Assembly (NCBI RefSeq): GCF_001661345.1
Contig: NW_017962922.1
Span: forward strand, 248,001-312,000
DNA length: 64,000 nucleotides
Direction: 5' to 3'
Source of the DNA: Ascoidea rubescens DSM 1968
Taxonomy: Eukaryota > Ascomycota > Saccharomycetes > Ascoideales > Ascoideaceae
A program made the position numbers and the translations under genes. Below the pieces are notes generated by a model that did not search any database, was not told the DNA's origin, and saw only the letters and a list, made by a program, of their open reading frames with translations. Positions 32,592 through 41,484 of the stretch are shown here, in pieces; positions within the stretch are counted from its first letter, which is position 1; every line of letters starts with the position of its first letter.

Positions 32592-33779
32592 ATGGCAATT
32601 GAGAGAACTGATAATCAAGATATGAATCTATCTGAGATTAAAGACTTATTACCAACTCTTCAAAATTCAAACAGTGGTACTACAAACACTCACCATTCCA
32701 ATGACGAAATCTTTTCTGGAACTGATAATGATAATGATAATAACAACGATTCTGACGATGAAGATAATGAGAAAAATAAGTCAACCAAATTGGAAAACCA
32801 ATTGAAAAACAATTATCCAGGTCAAGTAATCCCTGATAATCATCCAGACTTAATCAATGCTGATGCTGATCTAACTAACGATATACCAATTGATACTGAT
32901 TATATTGAATTGATTCATCTCAAAATCACTTCATTAAAGGATTTGAATTTAAATAGATTCAACAATTTGAAATACTTGTGCTTGAGACAAAATTTAATTG
33001 AAAATTTAAACGCAATTAAATATTTTAATAACAAATCTGATTTTGAGGAATTGGACTTGTACGATAACAGAATTAAACATATTTCAAGTGAATTGAATTT
33101 ATTTACAAATTTAATCAATTTAGATTTATCCTTTAATAAAATCAAACATATCAAAAATATTGAAAATTTAACCAAGTTGAAAAATCTTTATTTTGTTCAA
33201 AACAAAATTGAAGAGATATCAAATTTGAAAAACTTGGTTAATTTAGTCAACTTGGAATTAGGTGGCAATAAAATTCATGAAATTAATCTGGAAATTCTAT
33301 CTTTGATCAATTTAGAACAATTGTGGTTAGGTAAAAACAAAATCAATAATTTACAAAATTTACAAAACTTGAAAAACTTGAAAATTTTATCGATTCAATC
33401 AAACAGAATCATTAAAATTGAAAATTTAGAAAATTTAACCAATCTCGAAGAATTATATCTATCGCATAATGGCATCACCAAAATTGAAAACTTGGACAAA
33501 AACTTGAAACTAAACACGCTAGATATAACAAGTAACAGAATCGAGAGGCTAGAAAACTTGAATCACTTGAAAAACCTTCAAGATCTATGGTTAAGCAACA
33601 ACTATATAAGCGACTTCAAAAACATCGAAACTGAGTTGAAAGGGTGCACCAGCTTGGAGACAGTTTACTTTGAAGGCAATCCGGTGCAAAAGAGCAACTT
33701 GACCTCCTACAGAAGGAAGATCAGGATGATCTTAGGCCCATCGTTAAAGAAGATAGACGCCACCTACATCAGATCATAG
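32592..33779 (+). CDS. SDS22: Protein phosphatase 1 regulatory subunit Sds22
   Basis: A 395-aa leucine-rich-repeat protein of the SDS22 type that binds PP1 (Glc7) and controls its maturation and nuclear targeting. After an acidic Asn/Asp-rich N-terminus come about 11 tandem 22-residue LRRs (LxxLxxLxLxxNxIxxIENLxxL), for example LEQLWLGKNKINNLQNLQNL and LEELYLSHNGITKIENL. The family C-terminal cap is present (LKGCTSLETVYFEGNPVQ, YRRKIRMILGPSLKKIDATY), including the RS end after the final Tyr-Ile. The length is a little more than S. cerevisiae (338 aa), from the acidic N-terminal extension. ATG 32592 is used; the frame is open above it but has no ATG. A single CTG occurs at 33288-33290, at a variable site. 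Confidence 0.95.
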   Translation: MAIERTDNQDMNLSEIKDLLPTLQNSNSGTTNTHHSNDEIFSGTDNDNDNNNDSDDEDNEKNKSTKLENQLKNNYPGQVIPDNHPDLINADADLTNDIPIDTDYIELIHLKITSLKDLNLNRFNNLKYLCLRQNLIENLNAIKYFNNKSDFEELDLYDNRIKHISSELNLFTNLINLDLSFNKIKHIKNIENLTKLKNLYFVQNKIEEISNLKNLVNLVNLELGGNKIHEINLEILSLINLEQLWLGKNKINNLQNLQNLKNLKILSIQSNRIIKIENLENLTNLEELYLSHNGITKIENLDKNLKLNTLDITSNRIERLENLNHLKNLQDLWLSNNYISDFKNIETELKGCTSLETVYFEGNPVQKSNLTSYRRKIRMILGPSLKKIDATYIRS

Positions 33780-34051
33780 ACATGCACATCTCTCTCTCTG
33801 CTTCTTCTGCTTCTGCTTTTTCCTCCCTACACATCTCCTTCCAATACACGTGCCCCGCAAACAGGGCTCTAACAAACAGGGCTCTAACAAACAGGGCTCT
33901 AACAAACAGTGACTCTCGATCACTTGCTCAGAGCTTGCAACGAATATGCTCTTGGTGATGCTGATATAAGGAGAGCCCACCCCAGATCTTGCAAGCTCTG
34001 CTTTTTCAGTGTAACCCAAGTGCTCTACTGTGATCCCAGCCCACCTCCAAC
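33780..34051. promoter_or_regulatory. SDS22-TFB6 intergenic with minisatellite and CACGTG
   Basis: Contains a CT-rich tract, CACGTG at 33847-33852 and three perfect 15-base repeats at 33861-33905. It probably contains the promoter of the TFB6-like gene. Confidence 0.45.
33861..33905. repeat. 15-bp x3 tandem repeat
   Basis: Three perfect copies of ACAGGGCTCTAACAA plus a partial fourth (ACAG). It lies between SDS22 and the TFB6-like gene, 150-190 bases upstream of the latter's ATG. Confidence 0.9.
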
Positions 34052-35227
34052 ATGCTTAACAGTAACATTGCTGCCGGCCCTGAGCTATACGGCAACACCC
34101 ACATCAATACTGGTGCCAACAACGACAACTCCAGCAATCAGCCCAGCTATGACAACCAACCTGATACCCCACTACATCCCAAGGGTAATGAAGAACTACC
34201 ATCGACGTTTTTCAGAAAGAACTCTGATTTGGCCAAGGAGAGTTTAGAATTGCATTTAAATATGGACTTAAATCCCGACTTATCTGATGATGATGAGGAC
34301 AATGAGGAAGATAACAATATCAGCAAGACTATCAATGAGAATATTGGCCGCGGATCTTACCACCACAATCATAACGACCATATAATACCTGCAAAGAATA
34401 AATTTTACAATAACTGTTCTAGAGTGCAATTCAGCATAGGAAACGATAATGATGACGAAAACGAAATCGACATTGATCTCGATACAGACAGCGCCAATAT
34501 TGTTTCTAATGGTTTTTCAAATTACATTTCAAGTGATGTTGATATGGATTTAGATTATCAAACCTCTGAATCTGAACTATCTGATTTCAAACCTTCGAAA
34601 TCATTTGTCAATAATAACCATACACTCCACAATACGCATCAAAACAAAAAAAATTATTTAGATATTTCAGTACATCAAACAATAAACAAAAAAAAATTGA
34701 CTAATAAACAACATTCAAAATTAATAATGTATATTGATACTGAATTAATCAATGTTCAAAAAAAATACGTTCAATCTTTCAATGACGATGAAGACAATAC
34801 TACTACTAGTAACAATAATAGGCCCCCTGCTTATAAAGAATTAATTGAATTATTAGACGATTTAATTAAATTGGTGAGATTTATTGAATATTCAATTAAA
34901 GAAACTACATTTAATTACGGCTATCAAACTCAATATTTGATTAAAATTTCTGGTGATTTATTAGACTATCTACATTTTAATAATAAGTTTAAATTCAATA
35001 AAAAAACTCTTCTAAAACTAATTCAATTGATTCAACTAATTGATTTAAATTTTGTTTTACTAATCGACAGTCACAATTCTTTAAGTAATACAGATAAAGT
35101 TAGATTATGTACCATAACTGAAAGAAGTAGACTATCTGTTATAAGTTTAACTGGAAAATTTAATGTCAATGACTACAAGTATGAAGTTAGCAAATTATAT
35201 GAAAATGTTCTAGAAAGAATAACTTAA
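34052..35227 (+). CDS. TFB6: Probable TFIIH subunit Tfb6
   Basis: A 391-aa protein. The first 215 residues are acidic, Asn/His-rich and look disordered. The C-terminal 170 residues are a compact alpha-helical domain: KLIMYIDTELINVQKKYVQ, PAYKELIELLDDLIKLVRFI, TQYLIKISGDLLDYL, KLIQLIQLIDLNFVLLIDSH, then LSNTDKVRLCTITERSRLSV and YEVSKLYENVLER. The order of these segments, especially 'LS-x-T-D/E-R/K-VRL-x-x-I-x-ERxR' and the final 'YE-x-x-LER', fits my memory of the Tfb6 family (TFIIH subunit 11; promotes release of Ssl2 from TFIIH). I could not align it, so the name is provisional. RAD3 and SSL2, two other TFIIH subunits, are also in the window. The ATG at 34052 is the first in frame. Confidence 0.6.
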   Translation: MLNSNIAAGPELYGNTHINTGANNDNSSNQPSYDNQPDTPLHPKGNEELPSTFFRKNSDLAKESLELHLNMDLNPDLSDDDEDNEEDNNISKTINENIGRGSYHHNHNDHIIPAKNKFYNNCSRVQFSIGNDNDDENEIDIDLDTDSANIVSNGFSNYISSDVDMDLDYQTSESELSDFKPSKSFVNNNHTLHNTHQNKKNYLDISVHQTINKKKLTNKQHSKLIMYIDTELINVQKKYVQSFNDDEDNTTTSNNNRPPAYKELIELLDDLIKLVRFIEYSIKETTFNYGYQTQYLIKISGDLLDYLHFNNKFKFNKKTLLKLIQLIQLIDLNFVLLIDSHNSLSNTDKVRLCTITERSRLSVISLTGKFNVNDYKYEVSKLYENVLERIT

Positions 35228-35653
35228 TTGTTTTTATGAGCACCTTATATTTCATTTTTGTTTTTTGCTGTTCTTTAAGTGTTTGCCTCTTTATCTTTAC
35301 TCATCATTGCTCATTATTTTCATTTTGATTTTCTTAAAAGATTGTTCAATGTATAATATTTGTTACGGTTTATTATTTCATTCAACTTAAAATAGAACAC
35401 GAAATTTTAAATATATTAAAAAAAAAATTCATGGTATTAGATATTAATTACATTAATTATTTAATTTTTCTTGAGAAAAATTTGCAGATAGTTATTTTCA
35501 AATATGATAATGTTGTTATCTACATCAATTAACTTATTATTCTTAAAACTACTTTTTTGAAGATGACTTGAATGTTTTACTTCAGTTATCTTGGGTATTA
35601 TTTATATCTCAATTATCTGAAATAATAAAAGTACAAAGTAAACGACAAGGAGG
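35228..35653. other. TFB6 3' region up to the right inverted-repeat arm
   Basis: 426 AT-rich bases with no recognised gene. They end at the inner boundary of the inverted repeat (35654). Confidence 0.5.
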
Positions 35654-38304
35654 TTGATGGTGACGAAGATTCAAGAACTGAATAAATTGAGAAACGAGGG
35701 TACAACCAGATCCGGTTGTAGTTGTGCCAGATTCGGAAAAGAACATTTCAATGTGTGCAACTCTATGTAATTCTATGCTTACTAAACGTCATCACACCAC
35801 AGGCACACCAGTGCACCATGCTGCGTATGTATACAGTGCGTTATTGTGCATTTTGCGTCTCGCCTGATGCCGAAACCATACTTACCACCATCTGTGTTTG
35901 TAACATCTACACACACTCTCATCCTTATTTGCTGTTTTGTTTGGATATTTTGCACTCTCTCCAATTTTCTTAAAATCCCTTGCTCTATACGCTCTACACA
36001 TATACATCTTTATACCTAGTGCAAATGTTTGACCGGAAGGTTGTTACTCTCTAATGTCTGTACACCAATCGCAGGATAGCTCGATAGCCTTGCTAAAAGG
36101 AAGTTTGTGTGCAATCAATGGATGTATCTGGTACCATGTGTCTGATGGCATTTTACAGTGATTTTGTTGATTAGACCTGTGCTGAACAACTGTTACTTTC
36201 TGCTCACTGTCTGCAGTAGCAGGTCTGGCATCCGACGCCAACAGCAATAAATAGTATGTTATTTGTTTGTTTATCATGTTATGCCAATAGCCAACTTACG
36301 AGTGAGATATTGAAATCAAATCTGGAGATATCAGCTATTTTTTCAGATTCCACCCTCGAAATTATGTTTGTTTTTCCCTCGAAATCATCAGATTGAACAA
36401 TGTATCGATTTTTATAAAGATTGAACGATGTATCGATTTTTATTCAGATTGAACCATCAAATCAAAACACTTGTCCAAATCATTGGTTCAGGTTATCTGC
36501 CCAATTTGGCATTCAGGTGAGATGTAAACATAGCATGGTCACTTTTGCCTCCGATTTTTGTGCAATTAAATTGATATAAATATCACTGATTCTGCTTTGA
36601 TTGATTGATTTCTGATAATATATAATCAGCATAGTTTTACCACCTCTGGTACTTCTAGTAGCTATAGTACTTCTAGTAGCTATAGTACTTCCAGTAGCTA
36701 TAGTACTTCCAGTAGCTATAGTACTTCTAATTTTCATAACTTTGGTAATCTTCATAATCTTTATCACATTCCTAAGCTTTATAAACTTCAGAAACTTCAT
36801 ATCTTTTATATTAGTTGCATTAGTTGCATTGATTGTAATATTTGTAATGTTTTCCAACAATAGTATTAGGAAATATTCATCGCCCTCACCACCCTCACCA
36901 CCCTCACCACTCTCACCATTCTCACCAATCTCACCATTCTTACTACTCTCACCAGTCCCAACAACAACCAACAACAGCTCCATCAATACAATTCATGATA
37001 GCACTAACATTAATAGTAATTGCTTGGCTAGCACAGATGGTTATGGTGTCGGTAATTTTGGTGGTTCCAGTATAGATACTGGCAATATCAATTTCAATAG
37101 TGGCAAAGTTGACAGTAACAAATATAGTAGTATTTTTAATACCCGTTCTAATGGTAATCGTTTTGGTAATGGTATTTATAATAGTCTTTATAATGGTCTT
37201 TCTAATAACATTGGTATTGGTAATGATCATTTTAATTTGATTTCTAATAATGAAGCTGCTGATACTGCTAGTGATGTTGTTGATGACAATCTTGTCAAAT
37301 ATAGTAATAGCATATATCATTATCTTGTTGATAGTGATGATGATAACAATAATAATAATAACAATAATTATAATTATGTCGATGTCAACAACAACACAAA
37401 CACAGATAATAATGGCAACAATATTGGCAATGGCGACAATCGAATTATTTATAATAATATCAGGAATATGAATTTGACCATCAACAACAATCAGTTCAGT
37501 GGTAGTTTCAATGCTGGTGTCAATGCTGGTGTCAATGCTGGTGTCAATGCTGGTGTCAATGCTGGTGTCAATGCTGGTGTCAATGCTGGTGTCAATGCTG
37601 ATAGCATTGTTGTAACTCACAATCCAGGATGTTTTGGACCATTTAATAAATCACATCAGTTATGTCTGTGCAAGCTAGACAAACAGAATGACCATTATCT
37701 TGAAATCATCTTAAAATATATCTACTCATTAGCCCAGTTCAAATCGTTTAATGATCCAGCAGCATTCGTTTATTGCAGAAAAGACATTCAAATCCATCTC
37801 AATCACAAGATCTATTATTGTGCTCAAGAATTGTCAAATATGTTGAGTGAGTATGTTCAGGAGCTCTCTAACAACCCAATAATTCAACAAAAGCATCGTT
37901 TTGTGGTTGATTGCATTCGTGACATACACATATTTGAGCAAATGAAGCTAGAGAGTTATCGTACAATCGGCAAGATGTATCATCAATCACTAGCACAACA
38001 TTTGAACAAGATGTTCAAAAATAACAATACCATTTTCAAAATGTGTGCACAAGGCACAAAAAACTCAACAAGTACATCAAGCCAACAAGAGGAACATGCA
38101 AATCAACAACAACAATTCCAAAATCAAACTCAAAAAGAACATGAATATCTTCAACAGATTCAGGCTGGATTCGAAAAATATCAAAATGATCAATTATCTC
38201 AAGAAAATCAAGGTCAACAAGATCAAGATCTAAACCAAAATCAAAAAGATCAATATGAAATATATCAGAATCAACAAAATCAAGATCAAGGTCAACAATG
38301 TCAA
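35654..38304. repeat. Right arm of the 2,651-bp inverted repeat
   Basis: The mirror of 761-3411 (coordinates sum to 39065 throughout). The inner 1.2 kb (35654-36846) has no convincing gene. It includes paired TCGATACATTGTTCAATCT-like repeats (mirrored from 2628-2681) and an 18-base minisatellite at about 36647-36727 (ACTTCTAGTAGCTATAGT-type). The outer part holds most of the zinc-finger gene. Identity with the left arm ends at 38304, inside that gene. Confidence 0.95.
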
Positions 38305-38586
38305 GATCTAAACCGAAATCGCATCCGTAATTGCAACCGAAATCGACGTTTCCAAAGACCTGTTATAATGAAATCAAGGCCTCACAATTTCTTGTACAAA
38401 ACAGAACTATGTGTTTCTTACCTTGAAGGATATCCATGCCAATACATGAACACCTGCCATTTCGCTCATAGTCTTAACGAGCTACGTGAAGCAAGAGCAG
38501 TACCATTAAATTACAAAACAAAGATATGTGAGTTTGGAGCTGGATGCCGTCATAGACTCAATGGACATTGTTTTTACTTACATTAA
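36847..38586 (+). CDS. Asn/Gln-rich tandem CCCH zinc-finger protein, CTH/TIS11-like
   Basis: 579 aa from ATG 36847. In order: Ser-Pro repeats, a long Asn-rich low-complexity region, seven NAGV repeats, a folded-looking segment (about 255-395: GCFGPFNKSHQLCLCKLD ... FVYCRKDIQIHLNHKIYYCAQ), a Gln-rich tail, and at 517-579 a tandem CCCH module. Finger 1 is canonical CX8CX5CX3H (C522, C531, C537, H541) with the YKTELC lead-in of the TIS11/Cth family and HSLNELR after it. Finger 2 follows YKTKIC but is spaced CX5CX7CX3H (C561, C567, C575, H579), and its His is the last residue. Cth proteins bind AU-rich mRNA 3' ends and trigger decay; whether this divergent module does is unknown. The frame is open upstream of the ATG through a hydrophobic stretch, with no earlier ATG. 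Most of the gene is in the inverted repeat; the finger is unique to this copy. Confidence 0.72.
   Translation: MFSNNSIRKYSSPSPPSPPSPLSPFSPISPFLLLSPVPTTTNNSSINTIHDSTNINSNCLASTDGYGVGNFGGSSIDTGNINFNSGKVDSNKYSSIFNTRSNGNRFGNGIYNSLYNGLSNNIGIGNDHFNLISNNEAADTASDVVDDNLVKYSNSIYHYLVDSDDDNNNNNNNNYNYVDVNNNTNTDNNGNNIGNGDNRIIYNNIRNMNLTINNNQFSGSFNAGVNAGVNAGVNAGVNAGVNAGVNAGVNADSIVVTHNPGCFGPFNKSHQLCLCKLDKQNDHYLEIILKYIYSLAQFKSFNDPAAFVYCRKDIQIHLNHKIYYCAQELSNMLSEYVQELSNNPIIQQKHRFVVDCIRDIHIFEQMKLESYRTIGKMYHQSLAQHLNKMFKNNNTIFKMCAQGTKNSTSTSSQQEEHANQQQQFQNQTQKEHEYLQQIQAGFEKYQNDQLSQENQGQQDQDLNQNQKDQYEIYQNQQNQDQGQQCQDLNRNRIRNCNRNRRFQRPVIMKSRPHNFLYKTELCVSYLEGYPCQYMNTCHFAHSLNELREARAVPLNYKTKICEFGAGCRHRLNGHCFYLH
37510..37593 (+). 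repeat. 12-bp x7 minisatellite (NAGV repeat), right arm
   Basis: Seven perfect AATGCTGGTGTC units in frame, mirrored exactly at 1472-1555. Confidence 0.9.
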
Positions 38587-40033
38587 TTCTGTATCTGCTC
38601 AACAGTAGCCATCTCAGCAATTAACATTTGAGCTGCAGAATTATTCAAGTTGCAGCAAAAATGGATATGATGGTTGCCAACATGGGTGTCTAATTATTGT
38701 GAATGAGGATTGATTTTGATCATCAGTTTATCAATATATCATTTGAACAGTAATTGAGTATTTTATAATAAATGATAAAATATCTGAACAGTTTATCTTA
38801 TCATTTCATTTTAATATTATCTTTATTTTAATGTTCTTTTATTTTTTTTCTCTTTGTCACCACCTTATCTATCTCATCACCTTATCTATCTTATGATTTT
38901 ATCTATCTTATGATTTTATCTATCTCAACATTTTATTCTTATCATCACTTTTCTATCTTAACATTTTATCTATCCTATTACTTCCCAACACTTTCAAATA
39001 AATATATATATATATTTTATGTATATTTGTAGGTCCATTGTTGGTTATATTATATGGGATATTACTAACGCTGTTCATAGCGATATTTGCATTTTAATAT
39101 ATCATAAACAATTCCTGGAATGCATTTGCCGCAAATCATCACATCAATCAAAGAAGTGACCGTTGAACCAATCACAATCACAAAAACCAGCCACAGCATG
39201 CACACTAGCCACGGAAATTGTGTCAAAACCGTTTGAGCTGGGTTTGGAAAAACTTTTTCTGGCCAAACTTCAAATGGGTTTGGGCTGGGTTGGAGCAGTG
39301 ACTGGTTTTGACCATTGAGCTCTATAATTATTTATTGATATCAACAGGTCACAATTGTAAACTAAATGACTATTTCTACCACTACGCTTAGCTATTAATT
39401 GGATTATATATAAAATCTCTGTGAGACATATATTTCACCGAATTCCATGTGACATCCAACCAACAATTGCATCTTAAAAAAATGTGGCGCGTGACTAGGC
39501 CACAATAATTCGAGCGCGATGGTCGAAGAAAAAGAAAAAGAATATATCTGATGTATTTTTCGTTCAAGCGAACGGACGTGTATCGGACTATTTATTGCTA
39601 GAGTTATTCGTATCCGAGATACGGATAAATAATGTACGGATAGAATAAGCGATCTGCACAACAACTTTCAACAAAACCTGGCCCATTGGAAAATTGAGTT
39701 GGAAATAATTTTGGATTGGGTTTTGGGCACACCAGTTTTGAGCAAAAAATTTGATTTAATGAATATTATGTTTTCTTAACTGTTCAATACTTTATTTATG
39801 TTTGAAATAGTACTAATTATTGTCATGCTTATCACTTTGATATAACTAAAGATGACAGGATAAAAATCCGTCCACTTCGAAGGAACCTTAATAATTAGCC
39901 GTATTGGTTTTGTAAGGAAAAAATGCGGATAAAAATGTTAACATTTTACTGACCACTGCTATCTTTTCACGAACCTCAGAACTATCAGATATACTAAAGA
40001 GAGCTGAAGTAATTCATTCTTTCCATCGTTAAA
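38587..40033. other. Right outer flank and intergenic region
   Basis: 38791-39223 is the diverged partner of left bases 293-697. The next part (39220-39780) contains recurring GGGTTTGG/GGGCTGGG words and a GC-richer patch (39480-39660) with no recognisable coding domain. The last 250 bases are probably the promoter of the YIP-family gene. No gene is supported. Confidence 0.45.
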
Positions 40034-41185
40034 ATGGCTGGGTCTAAGTATGATAAATTAATTGATGCAGATGATGATGTTTTTGACAATTCTGTAACAC
40101 AAAAAAGGAATACCAACAGTAACTTTACACTGAGTCGAATCAAGGAGGATGCTCTATTAAATGATTTTGATTCATCTTTTGTAGAGTCTGATGTTACAAA
40201 TGTCCCCAAAACTAATAGGAAAAAAGTTACTCTTACCGACGTCGATATTGATGACGATGATATATTTTTCAATGACCCGTTGTTGATGAATCATAACCAA
40301 TCTCAATCTCAATCTCATTCTCAATCTCAATCTCAATCAACATATCAAGTCAGCGATGATGTTAGAGATAGTAATACCAATGAATTAGAATCATCAAGTA
40401 ATTATTTTTCGATAAATTATTATAGAAAGTATTTTAATTTGACCTCATCGTTTTTCTTCAAAAAAGTATTGAATTATTTAAATATTTATTCAAACTATAA
40501 AATTTCAACATCGAAAAATTTAAATCCTCTTTACATCAATTCGAATTTTAATAATATTGAAGATGATATTGGAGAACTTTATGGACCAATTTGGATCATT
40601 GCAACGATTTCATTTATATTATTTTTTTCAAAATCATCTTCAGATTTGTTATACAACTTTATCAAAAACGGGATAAATTATCAGAATCCTGATAATGATA
40701 ATAATAATGATAATGATAATAATAATTTGATTAGTAACTCCAATTTTAATAATTTAACAAATTCACTAATTTATTTATATTCTTATACTATTATTATACC
40801 AGTTATAATATATTTAATAGCCAAATGGTTGAATTTTAAAAGATTTTTAAAACTAATTAAAATTATTGAAATTTTTGGATATTCAAATTTAGTTTGGATA
40901 CCACTTTCATTGTTAAATTTTTTCAAGATATTTTTGATTAATTTTAAGTTTTTGGAAAATTTATTAATTTGGATTTTTATTTTTATTGGCTATTTATTTA
41001 GCTTTGGAAATTTATTTTTCATTCTATTACCAATTTTTAAAAAAAATATTGATTTAAATGACAATAATTCAATTGAAGGTATCAGTGATTATAGGAAAGC
41101 CTATTTAATTTTGACAGGCTTAGGGATAATCCAAGCGATTTTTGCGATGACAATTAAATTTACTTTTTTCCATAATTTTTCCTAA
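40034..41185 (+). CDS. Yip1-domain Golgi membrane protein (YIPF1/2, Yip5-like)
   Basis: A 383-aa polytopic protein. The cytosolic N-terminal half is acidic with Ser-Gln repeats (about 93-102). The Yip1 domain begins with YYRKYFNLTSSFFFKKVLNYLN (about 129-150) and the diagnostic ELYGPIWIIATISFILFF (about 181-198), followed by four more hydrophobic segments. The 'YYQ/RKYFN/D ... DLYGPFWI' pair is typical of the YIPF1/YIPF2 group, represented in S. cerevisiae by Yip5, which interacts with Rab GTPases in ER-Golgi transport. A short Asn/Asp insert separates helices 1 and 2. The ATG at 40034 is the first in frame. Family membership is firm; the exact paralogue is likely but not proven. Confidence 0.82.
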   Translation: MAGSKYDKLIDADDDVFDNSVTQKRNTNSNFTLSRIKEDALLNDFDSSFVESDVTNVPKTNRKKVTLTDVDIDDDDIFFNDPLLMNHNQSQSQSHSQSQSQSTYQVSDDVRDSNTNELESSSNYFSINYYRKYFNLTSSFFFKKVLNYLNIYSNYKISTSKNLNPLYINSNFNNIEDDIGELYGPIWIIATISFILFFSKSSSDLLYNFIKNGINYQNPDNDNNNDNDNNNLISNSNFNNLTNSLIYLYSYTIIIPVIIYLIAKWLNFKRFLKLIKIIEIFGYSNLVWIPLSLLNFFKIFLINFKFLENLLIWIFIFIGYLFSFGNLFFILLPIFKKNIDLNDNNSIEGISDYRKAYLILTGLGIIQAIFAMTIKFTFFHNFS

Positions 41186-41484
41186 ATATTTTATAATTGA
41201 ACAAATGGTTTATAATTAAATGACCTTGATTAATTAGTGAGTAAAAAAATGTATAAAAAGAATTTATAAGAAAATTGGTAGGTAATGAAAAATGAATGGG
41301 ATAAGAATTAAGTGGTAAAAATGAAAATGAAGATAAAATTAAAAGAACATGAAAAGGTTATGAAAAGGATATGAAATTAAGATGAAAAAAATAAAAAAAA
41401 AAACAAAAAAAAACACAAACAAACCAAATATAACGAATATAGAATATTGAATGATATAGCTATTGAACTAAATTAATGAGTAAA

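Noticed and set aside
36742-36846. N-terminal membrane anchor on the CCCH protein
   Set aside because: The hydrophobic stretch is open in frame but begins only with TTG; the first ATG is at 36847 and the upstream sequence is an 18-base minisatellite.
761-38304. A mating-type (flip/flop MAT) locus
   Set aside because: The inverted repeats suggest it, but no homeodomain, HMG or alpha-box protein is encoded in or near the arms; the enclosed genes are housekeeping. STE4 outside the arms is not a MAT gene.
39404-39664. Coding or long-terminal-repeat-like segment
   Set aside because: An 86-codon minus-strand frame has no recognisable domain, and no matching terminal repeats or element genes were found nearby.
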